DNA from: Orychophragmus violaceus | Lineage: Eukaryota > Streptophyta > Magnoliopsida > Brassicales > Brassicaceae | Assembly: GCA_030180135.1 (NCBI GenBank) | Contig: CM058240.1 | Location: 72,411,581 to 72,475,580 of the forward strand | Reading direction: 5' to 3' | DNA: 64,000 nt | Shown: positions 29,483-40,200 of the stretch, one piece after another | Position numbering within the stretch: the stretch's first letter is position 1 | How the letters are laid out: the number at the start of each line of letters is the position of its first letter | Notes under the pieces: model-generated | Told to the model about the DNA's origin: nothing | Seen by the model: the letters and a program-made list of their open reading frames with translations, nothing else | Databases searched by the model: none | Program-made: the position numbers and the translations under genes

Positions 29483-31159
29483 GTGGTATCAGAGCCATTG
29501 GTTCTTAGGATTTCTTGTTTTAGATTCATGTTTAGGTTGTTTAATCTGTTTAGAAGTGTTTTGAATCCATTACTGATAAGAAAAACACTTAAGAAACAGA
29601 ATTGAAATCTAAACACATTAATCGGATCACAAACAAGCTATATGACTTGTTTTTGGTGATCGGCCGTGAGTTGGACCGGTCGGACGGACGGGATCGCGGG
29701 TCGGACGGTCGGGATGGTCGGATTGGATCGGATCGGATCGTACGATCGATCGCGATCGATCGTCGCGTCGCGTCCGATTGCTCGTCCCGATCGCGTCTCG
29801 GCCATGTCCCGTCCCGCTCGCGTGCGTAGCATCCCGATCGCTCGACGATCGTGGAAGCGTCCGTCCGAGTGACCCGAGCTGTCCCGGCTGTTGCGTCCCG
29901 TCCGAAGCTGCGCATCGTCTCGATCTCGGATCGTTGGCGGCTTGCGGCTGGACGATGGTCGCGAAGCTAGGGCTGACGTGAAAGTCACGGTTCAGCAATT
30001 GGATCGGTTCGGTTCGTTTTGGCGGTTCGGTTCAAAACATAATTAAAAATTATTCGTTCTGGTTTAATAAACAGATTTAATAATTTTATTAAATCTGGTT
30101 AAACCGGAATAAGAAATCCAATGTCGAAAGAAATATTGGATTTAGTGCCTAAACCAGGAATTTCTAATTTGATTTGGTTGGACCAAATAAATTGAGAAAT
30201 TCCGGTTTAGTAAATAACCGGTTGACAATTGTGGTCATCGTAGTAATTAAAACTTGGTTAGACCAGTTTTAATGAACCAGACCGGTTATGTCAATTAATT
30301 GGACAATTGGGTCATGTCTTGGACATGGACCAATTCTTGGGCCTCGGGCCAAGAAGTTAAAACAATTGGGCCAATTATTTGAGTCTTTCTTCAGATTAAT
30401 TTAAAATTTATTTTATAAAATTATAAAGTCGATTTTAAATTAAAGTTTCCGAAATTTTGAAATTAGAAAGTTTCTTAAAATAGAAGTTTCTGGATTTGCG
30501 GGTTTTGGATTTTAAGAAATTTCTAAAGTTAGAAAGTTTCCGGTTTTAGAAAGTTTCCAATTTTAGAAAGTTTCCAAAAATAGTAGGTTTCCAAAAATAG
30601 AAAGTTTCCCGAAATAGTAATCTTCTATTTTGGGAATAAAATTTTTAATAAACCTACAAACCTCAAATAATATCAAGCGTTGGATGTCTTGTCCAGGCTA
30701 TGTCAGCTGTCGAAGCCCATTCAATTGTATTCATGGCCTTACAGTGTGAGGGTGTCTGCTTTTGCGTGGGTAAGACGGTTTGTGATTCATAAATGTCATT
30801 GGGAGTCCCAGACATTAATGATTACATGACTGTATAGTCCGGTTTTCTTGACTAGGCCATCGGGAGTCCCGGGCCTTGAGACATCAGAGTGGATTGGGCC
30901 TCGGGCCCAGATTCACAACCAAGAGTTATATCACGGATATAATTAGCCGACTTAGGGCTTACCGATATAATCTAAGGTTGGGTGACGGCCAGTGGCCCAC
31001 TTTAATTTTAGTTATATGTGGATCTTGGAATCATTATATTCTATTGAGGGTAACTTAGGTTATTGAATATAATGCGTGATTAATCATATTAAATTTTAAT
31101 ACGAGATTAATCATATTGAACATAATAACTAATAACCTTTTTATTTATATATTTCAGAT
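29483..31159 (+). other. Long leader of copia B, probable intron
   Basis: The primer site tggtatcagagcc (29484-29496) is followed by about 1.66 kb before the gag ATG. 29650-29960 is GC-rich and full of gatcg repeats, which create spurious ORFs on both strands. 30450-30620 has tandem gaaagtttcc-type repeats. The leader ends in a polypyrimidine-like tract and tttcag (31152-31157), an acceptor three nt before the ATG. With the U5 donor at 29374 this could form a 1784-nt leader intron. The same layout occurs in B2 (55274-56967). Confidence 0.6.
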
Positions 31160-34100
31160 ATGACTACTACAAGCACACAAAACACATTCTCGATCCGGTC
31201 TGTTCTCGAGAAGGAGAAGCTGACTGGAACGAACTTCCTGACATGGTCAAGGAACTTGAGGCTGGTCCTCAAGCAGGAGAAGAAGGATTATGTCCTTCGT
31301 GATCCCCTCCCCGAGAGGCCTCTTGCCAATGCTGCCAGGACTCTGCACAATGCTTGGGAAAAGCATTCGTCAGATGAAAATGATGTTTATTGCCTGATGT
31401 TGGTGACAATGACTCCTGAGCTGCAAAAACAGTTCGAAAGTGTATTGTCTCCCATCGAGATAATGGCAAGCCTGAAATCGCTTTTTCAGGAGCAGGCTAG
31501 GACCGAGAGGTTCCAGACAGTTAAGAACCTCTTGGACTGTAAGTTGGCTTCGAATGCGGCAGTGAGTCCTCATGTCTTGAAGATGATGGGTTATCTCGAT
31601 CATCTTCAGAAACTCGACTGCCCAATCAGCCAGGAACCTGCCTGCGACATCATTCTGCAGTCTTTACCTGCAAGCTATGATCAGTTCATTATGAACTTTA
31701 ACATGCATGGCTTGAGTAAGACACTACCTGAGCTTCACGGAATGCTCAAGACTGCAGAGCCCAACTTGAGGAAAACCGCCAAGGACCCCAATGTGCTTAT
31801 GGTGCAAAAGGGCAAGGGGTTTAAGAAATCCTCTGCTAAGGATAAGGGAGCGGCCAAGGCTGTCCAAGTCGCGGACAAGGACACGCCAAAGCCCAATCCC
31901 AAGTCCAAGGCTGGGCCTACTGACATGTGCAGGTTCTGCAAAGAACTGGGGCATTGGAGAAGAGATTGCAAGAAATTCCAGGAAGGTCTAAAGGAATTGA
32001 AGAAGAAGACTTTCGAGACTTCTTCGTCAGGTATTTTTGTTATAGAAGTTAATACAACTACTTTTGATAATACCTCATGGGTCATGGATACTGGTTGTGG
32101 GGCTCATATTTGTACTAATATGCAGGCACTCAGCAACAGTAGAAGGCTGAAGCAAGGACAAGTGGAGCTACGAGTTGGGAATGGAGCGAAAGTTTCAGCA
32201 CTAGCTGTAGGCACATACTTGTTGTCTTTACCTTCGGGATTGATTTTAGAACTGAATAATTGTTATTTTGTACCTGCTATAAGCAGAAATATTATTTCAA
32301 TTTCTTTGTTGGATTTGGAAGGTTATGATTTTTCAGTTAAGAATAAATTATGTTCCTTCAATCGCAACAATTTGTTCTATGGTTCTGCCCCTCTTTCGAA
32401 TGGGCTTTACATACTCGATCAATCTGCGCCAATGTATAACATTAATACAAAACGGTTTAAACCTAATGAGGAAAACCGAACGTTTCTATGGCATTGTCGT
32501 TTAGGGCACATCAGCGAGAAACGCATCAAGAGGCTCCATTCGAATGGACTTCTTGGCTCATTTGACTTTGAGTCATGTGAGAAATGCGAATCATGCATGA
32601 TGGGCAAAATGACACGGGCCCCCTTTAATAAACCTAACGAGAGGGCCAGTGACTTATTGGGCCTGATACACACTGACGTGTGTGGCCCAATGTCCACAAA
32701 TGCAAGAGGAAAATATCAGTACTTCATTACCTTCACTGATGATTTCAGTAGGTATGGATATGTTTATTTAATGAAACATAAGTCTGAATCTTTTGAGAAG
32801 TTCAGAGAATTCCAAAATGAAGTACAGAACCAACTTGGCAAAAGCATTAAGGCTCTTCGGTCCGACCGAGGAGGAGAATACTTAAGCCAAGAATTCAGTG
32901 ATCATCTGAGAGAGTGTGGGATCGTATCCCAACTCACTCCTCCTGGAACACCTCAATGGAATGGTGTATCTGAGAGGAGAAATCGGACCTTATTGGATAT
33001 GGTTCGATCTATGATGAGTCACACAGACCTTCCAATATCCCTTTGGGGATATGCTCTGCTAACAGCAGTGTTCACTCTAAATAGAGCGCCATCAAAAGCA
33101 GTAGCAAAGACACCATATGAATTATGGACTGGAGTGGCTCCAGTGCTGTCTTATCTCAGAATTTGGGGTTGTGAAGCCTATGTCAAGAGATTAATCTCAG
33201 ACAAGCTTACATCAAAATCTGACAAATGCTATTTCATTGGTTATCCACGGGAAACCAAGGCTTATTACTTCTATCTGCGTTCCGAGAACAAGATTTTTGT
33301 TGCCCGGGATTGTAACTTTCTTGAGAGGGAGTTTCTATCTAAGAAAGACAGTGGGAGTAAGGTACTGCTTGAAGAAATTCAAGATGAACAGGATACTGCT
33401 CAACCTAATGAGGAAGAGCAGCAGGAGGACCTACAAGAAATTGTAGAGCCTGAACCTGTAGTACCTGAAGTTCGAAGATCCGGGAGGATCCGTCACGAAC
33501 CCGAGAGATATCAAGGATTCCTCGTGACTGACTGTCATGATCTTTTGATCATTGATGGTGATGAACCATCGAACTTCAATCAAGCCATGATGGGCCCAGA
33601 TTCCTCTAAGTGGCGCAAGGCCACTGATTCCGAAATGGACTCCATGTCGGTCAACCAAGTGTTTTCGTTGGTTGACTTACCCGTTGGTGTAAAAGCCATC
33701 GAGTGCAAATGGATCTTCAAGAAGAAGATTGACGTGGATGGAAATGTCCAGATTTACAAAGCCAGGTTGGTGGCAAAAGGTTTCAGACAAGTTCACGGTG
33801 TGGATTACGATGAAACCTATTCACCAGTGGCTATGATGAAATCTATTCGGATTCTACTAGCAACTGCAGCTTTTCATGATTATGAAATTTGGCAGATGGA
33901 CGTGAAAACCGCCTTCCTGAATGGTATTCTGGAAGAGGATGTGTATATGACGCAACCTGACGGTTACATAGATCCAAAGAATGCTGGGAAAGTATGCAAG
34001 CTTCATAAATCCATTTATGGATTGAAGCAAGCATCGAGGAGCTGGAATCTTCGTTTTGATGAAGCGATCAAGCAATTTGACTTCATTAGAAACGAAGAAG

Positions 34101-35137
34101 AACAGTGCGTGTATAAGAAATCTAGTGGGAGCAAGATTGTATTTCTTATTCTGTATGTCGATGACATACTGCTTCTCGGAAACGACGTTCCAATGCTGAA
34201 GTCCGTAAAGGACTGGCTTGGAAGTTGTTTTTCCATGAAAGACATGGGTGAAGCCGCATACGTTCTTGGAATTAGGATCTATCGGGATAGACCTAAGAAG
34301 CTGATAGGCTTGTGTCAAGACTCATACATTGACAAAGTCCTACAAAGATTCAGCATGAAAGATTCCAAGAAGGGCTTCACGCCAATGGTACATGGCACAA
34401 CGCTAAGCAAGAAGCAGAGCCCTACGACGACTGCTGAGCTCGAGCGTATGAAGAACATTCCCTATGCATCTGCAATAGGATCTGTTATGTATGCCATGAT
34501 CTGTACTCGTCCTGATGTTGCTTATGCATTGAGCATGACGAGTAGATACCAGTCAAATCCAGGTGAAAACCATTGGATTGCCGTAAAGAATATCTTGAAG
34601 TATCTAAGACATACTAAGGATAAGTTCTTGGTGTACGGTGGAAGTGATGTGCTTAAAGTCAGTGGATTCACGGACGCAAGTTTCCAGACAGACACAGATG
34701 ATTTCCGGTCACAGTCTGGTTATGTCTTTTGTCTGAATGGCGGTGCAGTAAGTTGGAGAAGCTCCAAGCAGGACACCGTTGCTGATTCCACTACAGAAGC
34801 TGAATATATCGCCGCCTCAGAAGCAGCGAAGGAAGCTGTTTGGATACGAAAGTTCATTATGGAACTAGGTGTGATACCAGATGCGGCTGAGCCTCTGACA
34901 CTATTTTGTGACAACAATGGTGCTATAGCTCAGGCAAAGGAACCAAGATCACACCAGAAATCCAAGCATGTTCAAAGAAGATTTCACTTGATACGTGACA
35001 TCGTTAATAGAAAGGAAGTCAAGATCAGCCGAGTTCCGACAGATGATAATGTCGCTGATCCGTTGACAAAGCCACTCCCAAGGCCTAAGCTCGAGTTCCT
35101 GACTGAAGCTGTAGGCATTAGAAACATTGAAATGTAA
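31160..35137 (+). CDS. Copia B gag-pol polyprotein, complete, 1325 aa
   Basis: A single open frame encodes all functions needed for retrotransposition, to be cut by its own protease. The gag (MTTTSTQNTFSIRSVL start, copia gag core) has a CX2CX4HX4C knuckle at C257, C260, H265 and C270. The protease active site is D310 in VMDTGCGAH. Integrase has an HHCC region (HCRLGH...CEKCESC) and a D506-D569-E605 triad with the usual 35-residue spacing before E. RT has YVDD at 999-1002. RNase H holds STTEAEY and the copia tail VADPLTKPLPRPK. The ATG at 31160 follows an acceptor-like tttcag. No stop or frameshift is seen. The sister element at 51296-55273 has exactly the same ORF length. Confidence 0.95.
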   Translation: MTTTSTQNTFSIRSVLEKEKLTGTNFLTWSRNLRLVLKQEKKDYVLRDPLPERPLANAARTLHNAWEKHSSDENDVYCLMLVTMTPELQKQFESVLSPIEIMASLKSLFQEQARTERFQTVKNLLDCKLASNAAVSPHVLKMMGYLDHLQKLDCPISQEPACDIILQSLPASYDQFIMNFNMHGLSKTLPELHGMLKTAEPNLRKTAKDPNVLMVQKGKGFKKSSAKDKGAAKAVQVADKDTPKPNPKSKAGPTDMCRFCKELGHWRRDCKKFQEGLKELKKKTFETSSSGIFVIEVNTTTFDNTSWVMDTGCGAHICTNMQALSNSRRLKQGQVELRVGNGAKVSALAVGTYLLSLPSGLILELNNCYFVPAISRNIISISLLDLEGYDFSVKNKLCSFNRNNLFYGSAPLSNGLYILDQSAPMYNINTKRFKPNEENRTFLWHCRLGHISEKRIKRLHSNGLLGSFDFESCEKCESCMMGKMTRAPFNKPNERASDLLGLIHTDVCGPMSTNARGKYQYFITFTDDFSRYGYVYLMKHKSESFEKFREFQNEVQNQLGKSIKALRSDRGGEYLSQEFSDHLRECGIVSQLTPPGTPQWNGVSERRNRTLLDMVRSMMSHTDLPISLWGYALLTAVFTLNRAPSKAVAKTPYELWTGVAPVLSYLRIWGCEAYVKRLISDKLTSKSDKCYFIGYPRETKAYYFYLRSENKIFVARDCNFLEREFLSKKDSGSKVLLEEIQDEQDTAQPNEEEQQEDLQEIVEPEPVVPEVRRSGRIRHEPERYQGFLVTDCHDLLIIDGDEPSNFNQAMMGPDSSKWRKATDSEMDSMSVNQVFSLVDLPVGVKAIECKWIFKKKIDVDGNVQIYKARLVAKGFRQVHGVDYDETYSPVAMMKSIRILLATAAFHDYEIWQMDVKTAFLNGILEEDVYMTQPDGYIDPKNAGKVCKLHKSIYGLKQASRSWNLRFDEAIKQFDFIRNEEEQCVYKKSSGSKIVFLILYVDDILLLGNDVPMLKSVKDWLGSCFSMKDMGEAAYVLGIRIYRDRPKKLIGLCQDSYIDKVLQRFSMKDSKKGFTPMVHGTTLSKKQSPTTTAELERMKNIPYASAIGSVMYAMICTRPDVAYALSMTSRYQSNPGENHWIAVKNILKYLRHTKDKFLVYGGSDVLKVSGFTDASFQTDTDDFRSQSGYVFCLNGGAVSWRSSKQDTVADSTTEAEYIAASEAAKEAVWIRKFIMELGVIPDAAEPLTLFCDNNGAIAQAKEPRSHQKSKHVQRRFHLIRDIVNRKEVKISRVPTDDNVADPLTKPLPRPKLEFLTEAVGIRNIEM

Positions 35138-35985
35138 TCTAAATTTGAGTGGGAGTTTTGTGAGCTTTATTTTAGTTATTTGATATGTTCTTGTAAAACA
35201 TTATTTTATGAAATTATTATTTCAAGATTATTTTAACTGTGATGAAATAATCGTTCCAAAATGATATGAAGCATTTTATAGGTCATCGAAGTAAGTGACT
35301 TGATCTTGAGTCATCAAAGTCATTTAGCTTGATCATGAGACCCTATATTTGATAAATGTCTTATATCATCCTGTCCCTAGTCGAAGGTTGTTGAAACTGG
35401 AACACCAACAACCGTGTGAGACTGGATTGGTACGTGACTTATGACAAAGTCTCAGTGTGTCATAGATGCGCGGCATCAAAGTCAGTACATAGGTGTATGT
35501 TGGGAATATACGACCGGACAAGACCCGCTTATAAGAACTCTTCAGGATATTTATATCTGTGTCATAAGAGATTCTTACTACGACTATAGAGTATAGTCCT
35601 TAGACCTGAGTTCACATGCATGTGACTGCCCATGGACTGATGTACTTTGATCATTGTCTAACGCTATCGTTCTGCGATAGTTATAAGGACCTTGTTTGGG
35701 TACATTATGAAATGAGTAGTTTACAGTGATGGAACAAGACGGAATTTGTCCCTCCAATATATATATGGAGTGAATATCTCTAGGCCAATCGGAGATTTGA
35801 ATACTGGAAAATGCATGGCCATGCTCAAACGGACTTTCCCGAGTCGTTTGGATTGTCAGTATCAAATCAGAGTCCGATGAACAAGATTAGGCTTTATAAG
35901 GATGACACCAATCTTGCCTTATGACTAATCGAGATATTGTGACAAAAGGATTATGAATACAGAGATTCCAGTACAAGTGGGAGAT
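35138..35985 (+). other. Copia B 3' untranslated region
   Basis: 848 nt of non-coding DNA lies between the pol stop and the 3' LTR and ends in the polypurine tract. The sister element B2 has a matching, equally long region (50447-51295), so it belongs to the element. Confidence 0.7.
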
Positions 35986-36622
35986 TGTTGGAATTGTGTC
36001 CAGTAATCTCGGTACTGTCTCTAGAAAGTAAGAGTATGTCAAAGATCAGACATAAGTCATATAATGCTGGGGATCATGATGGCTTGCTAGAGTCCGCTCA
36101 TGATCTATAAGTCTTGGACTTATTGCCTTTATTATATGATCCCATATGGGTCACACGCCTAAGCTAACAGGAAAATGTGTTGGAACGGCTTAGCAGAAGT
36201 ACGACAAAAGTGCCAGGCATTTGTCGTACTAAGAGAGAAAGATTAATGGGTCTGATTAAATGAGATTTAATCAGATTGGTGTTTTGGGCCCAAAAGCCCA
36301 AAAGGGAAAGAGAAGGCTTTTATAAACAAAAAGCCAAGTCTTTTCTCCCTAACCCTAATACCCCTGCCGAATTTTCTCTCCCTCTGCGCCGGTTTCATCA
36401 GTGGTCTAGCAGCCGTTTTTTCTGTGATCGCGTGTGTGAACCTTTGGAGGATTCATCCCTTGGTGTATCTCTCTGATCTCTGACCTGTTCTATCCTTCCG
36501 CTGCAACAAACAGGTAAAAGGTGAGATCATCTAATGTTTCTAATTCAAGAGAACCTAGATCTGTATGTTTAGGTTGATATGAATCTGTGAATTACATCAG
36601 GATCAACTAAACGGTTCCTACA
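35986..36622 (+). repeat. 3' LTR of copia B
   Basis: A 637-bp copy of the 5' LTR with one substitution, followed directly by the gaagt duplication. The hairpin is at 36198-36230 and the TATA box at 36321-36327. Confidence 0.93.
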
Positions 36623-36627
36623 GAAGT

Positions 36628-36998
36628 GAAGTATGGAAGAGTTATATTCTATCATCGATGATGACATCGTCGATGATAGAATAGAATCGACGACATCATC
36701 GACGATGTCATGGACGGTTCTATTATATCCGTTGGCGATTCACATAGAATAGAAGACGCGGACAGACTCTCCTCTTTTGGATTCAAATTCAAATTGTTTC
36801 ATTTTCCCCAAATGCTTATTTCGAAATGTAAACCCATTTAGGGTTTCCTTATGCTCTCCTCCTCTATATAAGGAGATGTAACACAAGCTCAAAAAGATAA
36901 ATCTCTTAAGATGTTTAATCTCTAAATCTATCATTATTCTCTCTTATTTTTGCTCAATAACACTCAAGAACACTCATGCTTAATCTCTAAATCTATCA
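36628..36998 (+). repeat. 5' LTR of copia A, second piece
   Basis: The remaining 371 bp of the 5' LTR, ending in ATCA just before the primer site. It has a near-perfect 35-bp palindrome (36647-36681) with further inverted copies of the cgatgatgac theme to about 36710. A TATA box (tatataa) lies at 36865-36871. Confidence 0.93.
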
Positions 36999-37010
36999 TG
37001 GTATCAGAGC
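36999..37010 (+). other. Primer-binding site of copia A
   Basis: tggtatcagagc directly abuts the LTR end and is complementary to the initiator methionine tRNA 3' end. Confidence 0.9.
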
Positions 37011-37287
37011 TAAGATCTCTATTTTCTTGATTCTCTCTTTATTTCACCATTCTCTCACTCTTAAAATCATTAATCTTCAGTTCTTCACTCTCTGTCCAAA
37101 ATCTCTCTGTCCCTAAATCTCTCATTGTATTTTATCTGTTCATCACTCTTACTCTCTGTCCTAAATCCTAAGTCTTGCACCAAGCCTCAGTGGTTCTCAG
37201 TCCTTATTCTTTTCTCGGTCTTAAAACCCTAACAGTGGTTCTCATCTCAGTTATTCAAGCTTTATCTACTCTCTTCAGTCATTCACC

Positions 37288-40200
37288 ATGGAAGACTCTA
37301 CTCATTTTAGCTCCAGCTTGAGGCCTACTGTTGTTCCTGTTGTGCTCAAAGGGATTAACTACAGGACATGGCAGAGGACCATCAAGACTGCCATTTGTGG
37401 AAGAGGATTGTGGGATCACATTTTGGAGGATAAAACTCCAACTGAAGAAGATGAAGCCAAGAAGAAGGATGAGGAAACTAAGAAGGCAGAGGCTAAGTGG
37501 TTTCAAGAAGATCAGCTGGTGCTTGGTTTTCTCCAAAACTCTCTTGACCCATCCATCCTTGAAGCTTATTCTCATTGTGAGACAGCCAAGTCACTGTGGG
37601 ACACTCTCAAGAAGATTTATGGAGATGTCTCTAATCTGAGCAGAGTTTATGAAGTCAAGAAGGCCATAAGTGAGCTGAAACAAGAAGACCATGACTTTAC
37701 CAAGTATCTTGGGAAGTTCTCTTCAGCATGGTCTGAACTTGAGATGCTAAGGCCAAGTACTATGAACCCCAAGATTCTCATTGAGAGAAAGGAGCAAGAC
37801 AAGATCTTTGGCCTTCTACTCAACTTGGATCCGGTTTACAATGATGTCATAATGAAGATCCTAAGGGAGACTACACTTCCTGATTTTGAAGAGGTATGCT
37901 CTAGGATCCAAAAGGAGGAAGGAAACATTGGTTTGTTTAGAGGAAAGGGGGAGTTGGTGACTGCCAACAAAGCTGGCTTTAAACCTGAGGAGAAGAAGGC
38001 GCCATTTTGTGGGCATTGCAAGAGGAAAGGCCACTCCAAGGATAAGTGTTGGGTCCTTCATCCCCACCTCAAACCAGCCAAGTTCAAGGACTCAAGGGCA
38101 AATGCCAACATCTCTCAAGAAGCTGTGAATGAACCTGCCTCTACTTCAGCTCAAGGAGGGGAGCTTGCACTCTACACAGCCACTGAATATGTGAAGAGGA
38201 GTGACCTTGAGGACCTCATTAAGGCCTATGCCTCTAAGCTCTCTGGTATCTCTTTATTTTCACACAAATTGCTTAGTAAAACTGATCATAAGTTGGTAGT
38301 AGATTCAGGAGCTTCTCACCACATGATTAGTGATGCTAAGTTGTTAAAAGATATTAAACCTGCCCTAGGAAGAGTAACTATAGCTGATGGTCAAGGGATT
38401 CCCATAATTGGTACAGGAAAGTTGAGATTATTTAACAAGGAAAGTGATGCCTTGTATGTTCCTAAGTTTAAATCTAACTTGCTGTCGGTTAAGAGGATCA
38501 CTAAAGACTTGAATTGCAATGTTATATTTGGGCCTAATGATGTTTGTTTTCAGGATATTAAGAATGGAAAGGTTATTGGAAGAGGTGGTACACAAGATGA
38601 GCTTTACCTCCTTGAAGACATTTCTCCAAGCAACTCGGTTTCATTAGCTTTTAAATCCTGTTTTTCTTTCAATCAAAATGTCCTATGGCATGCTAGACTA
38701 GGACATCCTCATGCTCGTGCTTTGAACTTAATGTTGCCTAATGTTAGCTTTGATCATTCAACTTGTGAAGCTTGTATTCTTGGCAAACATTGTAGAACTA
38801 TCTTTCCTAAATCAACTACTATCTATGAACATTGCTTTGATCTTGTGCACTCTGATGTTTGGACTTCACCTTGTCTGTCTAGAGATAGAAACAAGTATTT
38901 TGTGACTTTCATAGATGAAAAATCAAAATATACTTGGGTAACATTGCTGCCATCTAAAGATAGGGTGTTTGATGCATTTTTGAATTTCCAAAACTATGTT
39001 ACTAATCAGTTTAATGCCAAGATCAAAGTGTTTAGGTCAGATAATGGAGGGGAGTATACAAGCCAAAGATTCAAAGCTCACTTGAACAAATGTGGGATCC
39101 TTCATCAAACAAGCTGTCCCCATACTCCTCAACAAAATGGTGTGGCTGAGAGGAAGAACATACATCTCATGGAAGTGGCTAGGTCCATGATGTTCCACAC
39201 CAATGTTCCTAAGAGGTTTTTGGGGGATGCAGTCTTGGCAGCTTGTTATCTCATCAATAGGATCCCAACTAGAGTCCTTCAAGACATTTCACCATATGAG
39301 GTATTGAACAAAGCCAAACCATTTATTGAACACTTACGTGTGTTTGGTTGTGTTTGTTTTGTGTATATCTCAGGAGATCAAAGGAATAAGCTAGATGCTA
39401 AGAGCACAAGGTGTATGTTCCTTGGATACTCCACAACTCAGAAGGGCTACAAGTGTTTTGATCCAAGCAACAACAGGACCTATGTTTCAAGGGATGTTAA
39501 GTTCATTGAGGGGCAGAGATACTATGAGAAGAGGGATTGGGAAGGTTTGAAGGATCTCTCAAGATCACCCTCAGATTTGGCTACCAGTTTGAAGTACTTG
39601 CTGGACTACTTGGGTAATGATACCCCACGGCCAGAAAAGTCTGAGACACCTACCCAGGAAGCTCAACAAGAGGATACTGAACCAGCAACACACACTCAGG
39701 AACCGGCTCAAGCTCAAGAAGACACTCTACCTCAAGATCAGAACCAAGTGGACTTGGATATGGATGAGGATGAGATGGTTTATCAAGAGGCAGTGGGTAA
39801 TGAGGAAGTGGTTGATCAACAGGTTCAGCAACTCAGGAGAAGCACAAGGGAAAAGAAAGATCCATCAGAATGGATGAAGACAAGAGTCTACTACAACAAC
39901 CAAGCAGTAGCTCATCCTAGTCAGTCTACTTGTTCTATTGACTTGCTCCCATCTAGTCACAAGGCCTTTCTTGGAAAGATTGAGTTAAATCAGGTTCCTA
40001 AGACTTATGAAGAGGCTGAGGGAATCAAGGTTTGGATGGATGCAGTAAAGGATGAGAAAGAGGCTATGGAGAGGAACCACACTTGGATTGTAGAGAAGCT
40101 GCCAAAAAGGAAAAAGACAGCCAGCTCTAAATGGGTCTTCACAATCAAGTATAAAAGCAATGGAGACATAGAGAGGTACAAGGCAAGGCTAGTGGCAAGG

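Larger units (their letters stand above)
28846..36622 (+). mobile_element. Copia element B, intact, inserted in the 5' LTR of A
   Basis: The target duplication is gaagt (28841-28845 and 36623-36627). LTRs are 28846-29482 and 35986-36622, both 637 bp, with one difference that I can find (29234 C versus 36374 T). Ends are TGTTGG...CCTACA. There is a primer site, a long leader, one complete 1325-codon ORF and a polypurine tract (gtgggaga, 35978-35984). It is structurally intact, very young and potentially autonomous. Confidence 0.95.

Noticed and set aside
29589..29998. Six overlapping ORFs on both strands in the GC-rich part of the copia B leader (and again near 56434-56839)
   Set aside because: gatcg-type repeats lack stop codons in many frames; the predicted peptides are low-complexity Arg/Asp/Ser-rich and mutually antisense.
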